Assembly (NCBI RefSeq): GCF_036785885.1
Contig: NC_092329.1
Span: 8,494,001 to 8,558,000, forward strand
Direction: 5' to 3'
Length of the DNA stretch: 64,000 bases
Origin: Coffea arabica
Taxonomy: Eukaryota; Streptophyta; Magnoliopsida; Gentianales; Rubiaceae
Shown: one piece after another, positions 53,810 to 64,000 of the stretch
How positions within the stretch are numbered: position 1 is the first letter of the stretch
How the letters are laid out: each line of letters begins with the position of its first letter
Made by a program: the position numbers and the translations under genes
The notes under the pieces: model-generated
Told to the model about the DNA's origin: nothing
The model's database searches: none
Seen by the model: only the letters and a program-made list of their open reading frames with translations

Positions 53810-54835
53810 TTCTCTCTTCTCGGGTATTCGCTTTCTTCTCTCATCTCATGGATTTTAGACTGTCGCATGTATTGAATTGTTTTCTATATCATGATCGGTG
53901 AATTAAGATTGTACTGATTATTGATTGGAAGAAGGGTTTCTGTCAATGTATTTTTTTCTCCTTATTTTTTTTTTTGAATTTGGATCTGTTATTATTATTA
54001 GGGACTGTTTTTTGAAGATTGGTAAGAATGTTGGGTTTCTTTTCTTAACTTCTTACATACATTTCATGGAATATACCTTCTGTTTGATTGAAATACTTTT
54101 GGTTTGTAGTTTTTGATTGTTCACTTTTTATTTTCTCATTCTGGGGTAATTTTTAGCTTGTCCTGTTAGAAAATGCAAGCTGGATTGCATTTAAAAATTA
54201 TGTGCTTAGTGAAATTAATCAATTTTTTATTTAATCCGTCTAATTGTAGTAGGATATTTCTTTACAATAATGTGGTCATGTGGTACATGTTACACATAAA
54301 TACAGTCCTAGGTTATGTTCAAGTATGTGATGCGCGTATATAACAGATAATCAAGAAGAACTTGAAATATTTGCACGGCCTTTTTGGCTGTTGGTGATAG
54401 GAGAAAGTATAAATGTTAAAGATATGACAGATTTGTGCACTAAATGGAATGAGTTTGATGATATTTAGTCAAAGCCGAGTGAAGATTCTTGTGCAATGTT
54501 TAGTAATTTTAATGTAATGATGAAGGTTTGTAATTTATGAACAAGGTAAATGTGCTTTTTGAAGCTTGTTACTCATGTGCAATGTTTTTATAGGTAAAAT
54601 TATTACTGCCTGTCTTTTACTCTGTAGTAGAAAAATATTTTAGTATTTGGCAAATATATCAATCTTTTCAAAGCTATAATTTCGTGCATGTATTATTGGA
54701 CAATGAAGAACTTGTTTGTTGTTACTTTTAATTCATGTCTGGAATTGTTAAATTCAAGTTTGCAAGGCATTGAATAGCTTAAAACGTGCTATTGGAGTCA
54801 GGTTAAATAAAGCTGGTTATGTTTAGTGACAGAAA
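53810..54835. other. Gene-free stretch
   Basis: T-rich plant intergenic or intron-like sequence following the GC-rich block. No exon with family resemblance and no transposon ends recognised. Confidence 0.35.
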
Positions 54836-55036
54836 TTTTCGAGCTGAATTTGAGCCATTTCGAGCTCTTGTCGAGTTGAGTAAATCGAGCCTTATCGAGT
54901 CGAACTCGAGCCAGCTTCTTACTTATTCGAGTCGAGCTCGAGCTCAATTTTCTCGAGCTCGAGCTCGAGTGTACAGTAGTCGAGCCTGACTCGATAAGTT
55001 CAATGTTAGACTCGGCTCGGCTCGTTTGCACCCCTA
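54836..55036. repeat. TCGAG-rich repeat, copy 3
   Basis: Dense runs of GAGCTCGAGCTC-type words (for example CTCGAGCTCGAGCTCGAGTG near 54954), ending GGCTCGTTTGCACCCCTAG. The same style occurs at 13865-14410 and 27410-27550. A GCACCCCTAG-type end is common for plant non-autonomous elements. No ORF of interest. Confidence 0.5.
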
Positions 55037-55435
55037 GTTTCAACAATACTCCAAGCTACTAGTACTCATAGCTAAAAGAATTTATTAGACAGCTATATCC
55101 AATGCCATAAAGACCCCAAACCAAGCAGTTGAAATTCAAAGGATGAGTTTGATCAAATTGACCAATTTTTTGGTTAAAAAAATCAGACAAATAACTTAGT
55201 ATAAAACGACGGGGAAAAACGGATATAATTTCACCTGCAACACTCTTCCCATTATTCAAAGCCGCGTTTTTCAATTATTACCACTCACATACCCACGTCT
55301 GTAAGCTGCCCTCCCCCTTCAATCCCTTCCTATCACCCCCCAATAGCCCACCCCTTTCCCCGTTATACAAATACCCCGTACTATTCCTTGTTACTCTGAC
55401 TTTTTTTCAGCTTCCTATGTTCTTCGTCCTCTGAG

Positions 55436-55772
55436 GTATGCCCTTGGATCTATATATTTTTTTCCATTAGCCATTTTGAATGAAAGATTGGGGCTTTTTT
55501 AAGTTGCCTGATTGGATTTTTTTGTTTAAAAATTCCCTTTTGCTAGTGGTTTTAGTTTTAATTGTCTGTTCTGGGCTAATTCTTGATTAAAATGTCGAGG
55601 GTTAGTAAACACGACGAATACAAACGGATTATAAATTGAGATGGGCTTTTCTTAATTGGGTGTAATTTGTTATAAAGATTGGATTTTTATTATATGGTTC
55701 ATGTTTTTCTTTCGTTTTTCTACTTTATGCGCTTACTTCACATATCTTCTTGATTTTGCATTGCAAATTTAG
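55436..55772 (+). other. Probable 5' UTR intron of the eIF4A-III gene
   Basis: A good donor (CTGAG|GTATGC at 55435/55436) and an acceptor (AAATTTAG|GG at 55772/55773) frame 337 bases of T-rich sequence upstream of the coding start at 56019. Leader introns are common in plant translation-factor genes. The call rests on splice consensus only. Confidence 0.4.
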
Positions 55773-56018
55773 GGTTAATGGTCGAGCGTGTTTGCCACAT
55801 TTTACATCAGGAAGCAGTTGTTCTAACGGTTCATGTTCACTTTACATGTCCGTAGGGTTTCCAACCGACTTTCAAGCGCGAATCAATTTTACACTTGAAT
55901 ACTCCGCCTTTTATCGTCATTTTCCTCCTCTTATTTCTCTATTTCAAAAGCCCTAGAAAGAGGCCAATAGGTGAAAGAAAGAACAGGAAAATTATACAAC
56001 CAGAGAAGAATCAATTGC

Positions 56019-59000
56019 ATGGCTGCATCGGGTTCGGTGGTGCCGGCAAACAGGACCCGTCGAGGTCCGGTGCTTGACGCCGGCGATGAGTCGCTGGTGT
56101 TCGAGACGACCAGGGGTGTGGAGCCCATCATGACCTTCGACGCAATGGGCATACAAGATGACTTGTTGAGAGGGATTTATCAATACGGCTTCGAGAAACC
56201 CTCCGCTATTCAACAAAGAGCTGTGGTTCCAATTATATCTGGCCGTGATGTCATCGCTCAGGCTCAATCTGGAACTGGGAAAACCTCAATGATTGGCCTA
56301 ACCGTCTGCCAAGTCGTTGACACCAAATCTTCTGAGTACGTAATCTAATTCGTAATTACAATAGCTAGGGCTAAGGAGTTGAGTTTTGGATTTTCTTTTG
56401 TTTAATCTTTTAGGTTACTCTGTTTAATTTGGTTGCCCTTGCTTATTTAAATTTTGGTTTGTTTAAGATATTGGAGAAAATTTGTATAGCAGTACTTCAT
56501 GATTTCAAACTTTAGAACACTGGTATAGTATTAAATTTTTTTTTTTAATTTGCAGAGTGGACAAACATATTTAACCTATAGGGCGTGGCAAAATTATGAA
56601 ACAGGCTCGCTTGGAGCCCTAATTGATAAACAGGCACAGTTTTTGTCTTTATGGACCTTATAAAGTAGCAATAGATAAATATGGCTTTACGCTTGATGAA
56701 ACAGGCACAGCGGGGAGGACTCTAAGAGCCCTCCTTGGCCACTGGGCAGTGTTTTGATGGTGCCATTTTTTATTTTATTGGTTGGGGTGCTTCTTGTTTT
56801 GTTTGTTTCTTTTTCTTGTTGCAGCTGTTTGTTGTTCAAGCTGAAAATTTAATTTGAGATGTTTGTGGTTGAAAGTAAAATGTTGAATTAAAAGAAAAAA
56901 GAAGGTTAAAAGTTATATATGGGCAAAAATTTTATTTGGTCTCATTGGGGTATAGCGCTTGTGTTTTGTTTGTTTGTGCTTTTTCTTGTTTTCTACTGCT
57001 CAAAATAATCTTTTTCCAAGAGAAGTTTAATTGTGGGAATAATATCTTACATAGGGATTTGGAATAATTATTTTGTTTTCCATCATTTAGGGTGCAAGCC
57101 TTGATATTATCACCCACAAGGGAATTGGCAGCACAGACAGAGCAAGTGATACAAGCAATTGGTGAATTCATAAATGTACAGGTGCACGCATGTATTGGAG
57201 GCAAGAGTGTGGGAGAGGATATTAGGAAGCTAGAACATGGGGTTCATGTGGTGTCTGGGACGCCTGGCAGAGTTTGTGATATGATAAAAAGAAGAACACT
57301 CCGAACAAGGGCTATTAAGTTGTTGATTCTTGTAAGTTAATATATTTCTCCTTTTTATACTTCTGACCTGTTAATTGTGAGGCTGTTGACCAGAGTCTGA
57401 CTGCATTTTTTGTCTTTCTTATTTCTGAAACATTTTTAGGATGAATCAGATGAGATGTTGAGCCGTGGGTTTAAGGATCAAATTTATGATGTTTACAGAT
57501 ATCTTCCTCCAGAACTTCAGGTAAGCACACTTCTTGTAGGGTAACTCCCTTCCCTTAGTTGTCAACATTCTCATATGTTATGGGAAAAGAGAATATGTTG
57601 CTTGCTGTCCAAGAATTGGCATTGGTTAGCTATGTTCGATTTATCTGTATTGCAAGTCACTAACTTTTTACTAAGGGTGGTGCCAGACAGATCCTAAGAT
57701 AATTAGTAACCTTCTAGAGCTTATTGACTGAGAGGCTATAAGGAAAGTAGTAGTTTTTGAGGAGAATAGTTTGCTTTTTCAGGGTTTGGAATCATTGCAT
57801 GTTTTTGTCAAACTAATCTAGTCAAATGCATTTTGCATCGTCGAGAGTGCCATTAATGCTGCAGTTTTACTGCAGCAAATTTTTATTTATCTTTTATTGG
57901 AATTAGGAGATTTTTTGGTTTCTGCGCATTATCTTTTTTTCTGTTTAAGGATACTCATTTGCGGGAAAGAGATAGATTGTATTAGTGTCTGATATGCGGG
58001 AAAAACAAATAAAATTACTCGCAGGATCAATTTTATAAGTTTCTTCTAAATGGTGCTTCTATTGGGGATGTGAATGTGGATCCGGTATTTACGCTAATCA
58101 TTCAGCAGACTAAGCACTATTTCATCAATTGCAGGTCGTATTGATTTCTGCTACCCTTCCGAATGAGATTTTGGAGATAACGAGTAAATTTATGACAGAC
58201 CCTGTTCGGATCCTTGTGAAACGTGATGAATTGACTCTGGAGGCAAGTCATAGTTTCGAAGTTCTACTTATTGTGAATAATTATTTTATCATTAATAAGT
58301 AGGTAATTAATTTTTTTTGGCGGTTACAATGCTGTAGGGGATCAAGCAATTCTTTGTTGCTGTGGAAAAAGAAGACTGGAAATTTGATACCCTATGTGAT
58401 CTTTATGATACCCTAACCATCACCCAGGCTGTTATTTTCTGCAATACAAAGAGGAAGGTAACATTATTATTTGCATCTCTTTCCTAAGATCGATTATGTT
58501 ACTGTGTTGCCTTTGTACAAGAGGCACTCTGAAAGTTATGGAGATAGTGTAGAAACTTTAGTTACTTTTGCTGAGAATGAAGTTTGATATTTCAATCATA
58601 TCTACCCTTGTTGTTTTCTTTTTGTTTTTCTTTATGAGAAATACATATTTATCAACACTCGAATGTGTGGTTTTCTTTTCCTGGAGTAGTAAAGCCCAAG
58701 TCAGATTTAGAGCATTAAGTGTTCTCCTGAAGCCATTATTTTTCCTCATTTGCCAATGGGTCTTAGCATAACCTCCAGGGCCTTTGGCAAAGAGACAAGT
58801 TTTTCTCAAGTAGTTGAAAATGTGTTCTTATGAACTCAAAATTTGAAGAGCTAAACTAAGAATGTGTTGCCAAATAAATATATAGTCGGATCCACCTTAG
58901 ACAAATTATTATCACAGCTGCAAAAATTTAGGATGTTGAGGTCTTGCAGGCTGCTGTTTGGAGGGAAAGAATTATTTCTTTCTTTGGTTTTTTTACTTTT

Positions 59001-62000
59001 TTTTTTTTGGTGGGTTTTGGGGGAGTTACGAAACATTGATAACTGAAGTCTATAAAATGTCCTCACTGGTGTTTTGGTGAAAAGGCTTTTTCTTCTTGAG
59101 TAGTTGAAAAGACAACCAAAATGGACTATCTGGTTCTAAATCTGTAATAGTGAAACCCTATTTCAGTGGATAGAATGGTTGTGAAGTTTTGGATGTTAAC
59201 ATCTACATTAGCAGAATGATACTTGTCTGTAGGCATGAAATCAGTGTTTGTGGACGAGAAGCATTACTTAGAGGTTCGCCAAAATTGTTTAATTTAACAT
59301 GATTTATAACATGACAGGTTGATTGGCTAAGTGCAAAAATGATAGAGAATAATTTCACGGTCTCGTCTATGCATGGAGATATGCCTCAGAAGGAGCGAGA
59401 CGAAATTATGAAACATTTCCGAGAGGGTAATACTCGTGTTCTTATCACAACTGATGTTTGGGCAAGGGGCCTTGACGTTCAACAGGTAAAATTTAGATTC
59501 TACAACCAGCAATTCCCCTGCCAGCCCCAACTCCCCCCTCCCCTGCGGGCCCCAAAAAAGCCCTCCTTTCATCTTATTCTTTCTTTTGGATTTTACATTT
59601 TGAAGCTAGTTCTTTGTCCCTTTTTTTTTATTTGTCTGCATGATTTTTCTCAAATGCTTAACCTTGTAAGTGGAAATTCACTTGTAGTCTTTTGCTCAGT
59701 TTTCCCACCCGCTTATGGAAATAGTGATTGTGGAAAAAGTTGGTTAATATTCGAAAGCATGTTTCTTTGGAAAGCCATAATCTGTCACCTTGTCCATCTC
59801 CTAAACTGTCACCAGTTTTTATCATCTTATAATAAACAGCTATATTAAGCTTATTTTGTGCGACTATGAAAGGCCAAACTTGTCCGGGTGTAAATTCGGC
59901 TAACGGAGCAAAAAACAAATGAGGGTGGAGTCCATGCTTATCTGCTCAAATCATTTATTGTGAGCTTTCCATCTAGTTGAATGGAAACTTATCTAGTTTT
60001 ATAGCATTGGACAGTATTTTTTTTCTTTGAATGTTAATTCATTTTAATGTTATTTACAAGTGGTAGACATGGATATACAGTCAACAAAGGTTTATGCATG
60101 TATGATGTGTTTATGGAGGTTGAGTAGCTGCTGCTTTTTTGACATTGTACATGTAATGTATGTGGGCTGGGTAGCTGCTTTCTTTTGAGTGCAGACTCCA
60201 TTGAACATGGGCTTGGCATGCATTGCCCCTAAAACTCTTGATTGAGTCACTTGTCTGCATTTGACTTTTTATCCATATCCAATTGGCGAAGCATTACAGA
60301 TCATGAAGTCTGGTGGAGCAAATCATCTGGGTTATCATGTTAAATTTTAGCCAAGCATTATGGAATTATTAATTCTTTTTAGTAAATAAAGTGCATTATT
60401 GAGTTGAATATTCTAGGATTATATGGTCCTTTATAAGTGCTGGATGCTTCCCCCTTCCCCTCCACATTTTTATGTTGAAGTGGAGTTCCATTTCTTTTGG
60501 ATTCCTCTTGGTTTGCACAACCATTTTGGTGTCAGCAGCTCAGTAGACCATTGTATTACAAGCTACAGGCCCCATCCATAGCCAACCTATCTTATCCATC
60601 CTTTCTATCCATCTTAGCCTTTTCCTGGCTATCTCTGTTAGCTGTCTTCCTCACGTGGCAGCCGCTATTGTGGCCCCATCAGCACTTTCAAGTGTTGTAA
60701 GCATCTCAGTCACCTGGTATAGCAACTAGTCCCACCATTCCCAGCCTTCATATGCAAAAAATGAAGGATTATTTGCCATAAATCATCAGTGGCAATCTTT
60801 AGTTCAAGAAACTGGAGCCAATTAAATATGATGGGGAAGGGGTTCTGGGAATTGCTTGGCTAGATTATTTTTCAGGCGATTCTTAGTATGTTTCTAAGTG
60901 ATTACCGTGCATTATGCATAAATTCAGATCTTGGATACGAAATTGCTGTGTGCATGTCATTTGCATGTTTGTTGCAGCTTTTCCATGTTGAGTTGATGGA
61001 ACCTAACTTTTTAGTAATTGCATAAATTGTAACTAGATAATAGGTTGCCTGGAATTACACTTGGACTTAGCTTGGAAATACATCTTGTTCAATTAAGAGA
61101 TCACTCAAAGATGGTTTGTTAACATATCTGGAAACCCAGAAATATATCTGGAAATTGTCCCTCTTCCATGAGTTTTAGGTTTATGTGGAATTGCATAATT
61201 CTTGAAATGCATATGTTTCAAAGTATAGCTTTTTTTTAAGAAAGAATTTAACATTATTCACTCTCGGGCCATTCTCACATAATTGACTACTTTAAGCTAG
61301 GCAAGCCTTTAATCTTTCAAATTCTGAGTAGCTATTAGGGACTTATGCTTGTTTAGCAAACCTGGGATTTTGCATTGACGGGCTTAAGCCAATAAACATT
61401 CTGAGGCTTCAATATTCCGCGACAGTAATTCGAGCTTTCTTCTAGTAGTTGTGCACCTTTGTTGGAAGTTTCTTTTTATAAACTTGTAGTTTTTCTCCTC
61501 CTAGAGATTTTTTTTTCAGGTGTTACGAGGCTTGTCGTAAATAAACCACCTTCTTAGAGGAGCCTGTTTGGAGATTGATATGTTTTTCGGTATAGAGCTT
61601 TATGGTAGGAGATTGTATATTTGTTTGTATGAGATTTATAGGTTTTCTGTATTTGCATTGTAGTGTCACTGCGCTATATTGGCCGTATTTACTTCTTCAT
61701 AGTTAATGCAATTCTCTCTTTGTTTGTCTTGGTACATGGCTGGAGTCTGGTTATGAGCAATCTAATTTTCTTGTGTTTATTTAATTTGTTTAAGGTGTCC
61801 CTAGTGATTAATTATGACCTTCCCAACAATCGAGAACTTTACATCCATCGGATTGGTCGGTCTGGTCGTTTTGGGAGAAAGGTATTTCCTCTCCTTTCAA
61901 GGAACTGCTTACATTGCAATGCTAATTTTCCATATCCAATATCCCTGTTATAGTTTTTTAGATATTAGCGTGTTATAAGTGCTGTAAGATAAGTGAGTGC

Positions 62001-63120
62001 AAGAATGGTGTACAGTTTCTTATTTTACTATGTCCAGAAGGGGAAGATCTGTTGCTTTTCTTTCAATTTCCGCTCAGAATATCTTCTAGTTGATCTATTC
62101 TGTTGTCTGATTATGTACTCTGGAATGGCATGCAAAGTGGTTTTACAAGGTTTGTGCTGGGAATGGGCTGTCAAAGTTATGTGGGTACTATTGGAAATAA
62201 TTGTGTGAAGTTTTATTGTCGTGGTTCTTACACAATTAGTTTCTATAGTGAATTCTGTAATCTTAAAATTGTGTATAGATGAGTATATTAAACGTGCGTC
62301 TCTACAGTACACACACTACACCTAATTTGCAAGTCAAAGGGAGAAAATAATATCTGGACAGTTGAATAGAGCGTATCTGTGTTATAGAGTAAGCATCAAG
62401 TTTGTTATGTTCACTTTGTTTTTTGTCTGCACACTATGAAAATAAGTTGTATGTTTGCAATGAGTTGTAGAATGGTTATTTTGAGCCTCAAAAGTCCTCT
62501 TCACTGAATAGCCTTAACGTACTCGTGTTGTTTTAGCTTCAGTGTCACATATATTATTCAATTTAAATGCTTTTTGTGGAAGGAGATAGCAACATGCACA
62601 GAGTACCCCATTTTAATTTCTTTTTTGTGAATATCAGCATTGCGCATGTTCAGTGCATGAACTTCCTACCTCAGCTTTGTTCCTCTTAATACCTATACGA
62701 ACTTGCAAGACCAGTGTGATTTTGTCCATGTGTCTAGTAGATTTCTGCTGAGGCAATGCTGCTCTGTGCTCATAAAGACTATAAACGTCTAGCCAACCTT
62801 CTTGCTAAGTGAATTAGGGAGCATCAAAAGTTAAAAAGTAAAAACAGATTCAGTGAGGCTTATTAGATGCAAGTTGCTAGAAACTTTCATGTTGATAGCA
62901 TCCATTATATCATATGTGTGCTTCATTGCATTCGTTGTGTTGTATGTTAACTGTATGTTAACCAAGCCCCCCCCCCCTTTCCTCTCTCTCTCTCTCTTGC
63001 ATGCAGGGTGTTGCAATAAATTTCGTTAAGAGTGATGACATCAAGATTTTAAGAGATATTGAGCAGTACTACAGTACCCAAATTGATGAAATGCCAATGA
63101 ATGTGGCCGATCTCATTTAA
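56019..63120 (+). CDS. EIF4A3: eIF4A-III, DEAD-box RNA helicase of the exon junction complex
   Basis: ATP-dependent RNA clamp that anchors the exon junction complex on spliced mRNA. Eight coding exons: 56019-56335, 57091-57331, 57440-57520, 58135-58242, 58338-58457, 59318-59485, 61795-61881, 63007-63120, total 411 aa. Motifs in order: Q motif ([12 protein letters not shown]), I AQSGTGKT, Ia PTRELA, Ib [51 protein letters not shown]. The C-terminus [13 protein letters not shown] and the segment [19 protein letters not shown] mark eIF4A-III rather than eIF4A-I. The ATG at 56019 gives [16 protein letters not shown]; the in-frame upstream ATG at 55971 is less likely because the added 16 residues have no counterpart. 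Intron 4 begins with GC (GGAG|GCAAGT). Intron 6 is long (2.3 kb), and intron 7 ends in a poly-C and CT repeat. Confidence 0.95.
62966..62998 (+). repeat. Poly-C and (CT)n tract before the last eIF4A-III acceptor
   Basis: A run of about 12 C, then TTTCCTCTCTCTCTCTCTCT, ends just before TTGCATGCAG, the acceptor of intron 7. It acts as the polypyrimidine tract and is a length-variable microsatellite, so allele length could affect splicing of the final exon. Confidence 0.6.
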
Positions 63121-64000
63121 TTAGTAGATAAGACATTTTAGGGACTTCTCAACTTTCATCTGCCTGTATGATTGATTTCGTACTCGTGAATTGGATTGTC
63201 GTTCACTTCGTTTGTGGTGGCAAGAGAAAGCGGCTGACTGTTAAATGGAATATGTGTTCGCTTATTGAAGAGGACTGTCTCATGCTGAATTGGATGTGAA
63301 GAGTTGCTCCGCAAGATGAGAGGTTGTTCATTTTATTATGATATGCTGATTGATATGTATTGTTGGGGTGGATGGCAAAAGTAGTGCTGTTGACTGTGTC
63401 TTGTTATCGTATATCTTTTGAACCTAAAAAGCTGGGCGCCAAGTGTAGTACTAACAGTAATGTTGACAGGTGACTGTTTAGTGTGCTGGTCCGGCCAACT
63501 TTTTTGTTATGTATGGATCTTCGTGTAATCTCTTGGTTGCCAACTGCAACAGAACGTTGAGATGGCTTATTTTTCTCTACTGCACAATCTTTTGAAACTT
63601 GGTGGGGAGGATGCCCTTTCATTAGAAATCAGACTAAGCTTGGGGCATGGCACTTTGAATTTGGGGTATATGATATTCTAGCTGGCGACTCAACGATCCA
63701 GGAGAGGTTTCATGATGTTATTTGGTCTGCTAAACTTAGTGGTCAATGTGGTTTACGGGGTTTTTCGGTTAGCAATTTTATTCAAGGCAGCACGTTTTGC
63801 ATCTTCTGCAATATTGGCTCCTAACCCCTCGAGTACTTGAACCTTAACAGGGCATTAGTTTTTGTGACGCACTAAGTGTGCTTGAGTAAAAGACTGGAGC
63901 AAGTAACTAATCTTGGTTGTAATGGGAAGAAAGAAGGGGAAGTGAAATACTACAGACTTAAGCAGAAGAAAGGTGTTTGTGAAAGGTATTTGTGCGTAAG
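63121..64000. other. 3' UTR and downstream flank of eIF4A-III
   Basis: The first few hundred bases after the TAA are likely 3' UTR. No further gene start is recognisable before the window ends. The minus-strand ORF at 63404-63622 resembles no family I know. Confidence 0.4.

Noticed and set aside
55971..56018. Upstream in-frame ATG as the eIF4A-III start
   Set aside because: The extra 16 residues ([16 protein letters not shown]) have no counterpart in the family, while the ATG at 56019 gives the expected N-terminus.
59486..61794. ORFs inside the long intron 6 of eIF4A-III as a nested gene
   Set aside because: They read from exon sequence into the intron or are short and low in complexity. 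No family match.

Overview
This is nuclear DNA of a dicot plant. It is AT-rich, the genes carry many short GT-AG introns, the encoded proteins are plant-type, and the spaces between genes are filled with small non-autonomous transposons. The closest relatives cannot be fixed by eye. An asterid, possibly Rubiaceae (coffee-like), is a weak guess from the repeats.

Layout. 1-1360: two small foldback or terminal-inverted-repeat elements. 1361-10747: a head-to-tail tandem pair of intact xylulose kinase 2 (XK2) genes, 11 exons each, encoding 558 and 556 aa. 11249-13108 (minus strand): an alpha-tubulin gene, convergent with the second XK2, 450 aa, with Arg at position 40 and other unusual substitutions. 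13.4-35.1 kb: about 22 kb with no recognised conserved gene. It holds several MITE-like elements, an 8-bp-TSD hAT deletion derivative at 25466-26521, and one candidate small secreted peptide gene at 22494-22751 (minus strand). 35133-38425 (minus strand): a complete LRR receptor kinase of the CEPR1/XIP1 type, 959 aa in two exons. 38.7-45.9 kb: foldback elements, an A/T-only island, a SINE and a Helitron. 45947-47092: a kelch-like single-exon gene interrupted by one in-frame TGA. 47.1-55.3 kb: transposon-rich, AT-rich DNA with a perfect 286-bp tandem duplication, a strongly G-poor stretch and a Helitron 3' end. 56019-63120: a complete eIF4A-III DEAD-box helicase gene, 8 coding exons, 411 aa.

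The intact genes do not form one pathway. XK2 feeds xylulose into the pentose phosphate pool, tubulin builds microtubules, CEPR1 perceives CEP peptides, and eIF4A-III is a core exon-junction-complex protein. The XK2/CEPR1 neighbourhood recalls Arabidopsis, where XK2 (AT5G49650) and CEPR1/XIP1 (AT5G49660) are adjacent, so this may be conserved ancestral gene order widened by transposon insertion.

Exon limits were placed by hand from splice consensus, reading frame and protein family. Two introns need GC-AG splicing. I found no convincing new multi-gene system. The most interesting items are the divergent alpha-tubulin, the GC donor found in only one XK2 copy, the candidate peptide gene, the nested SINE/Helitron and the G-poor repeat region.
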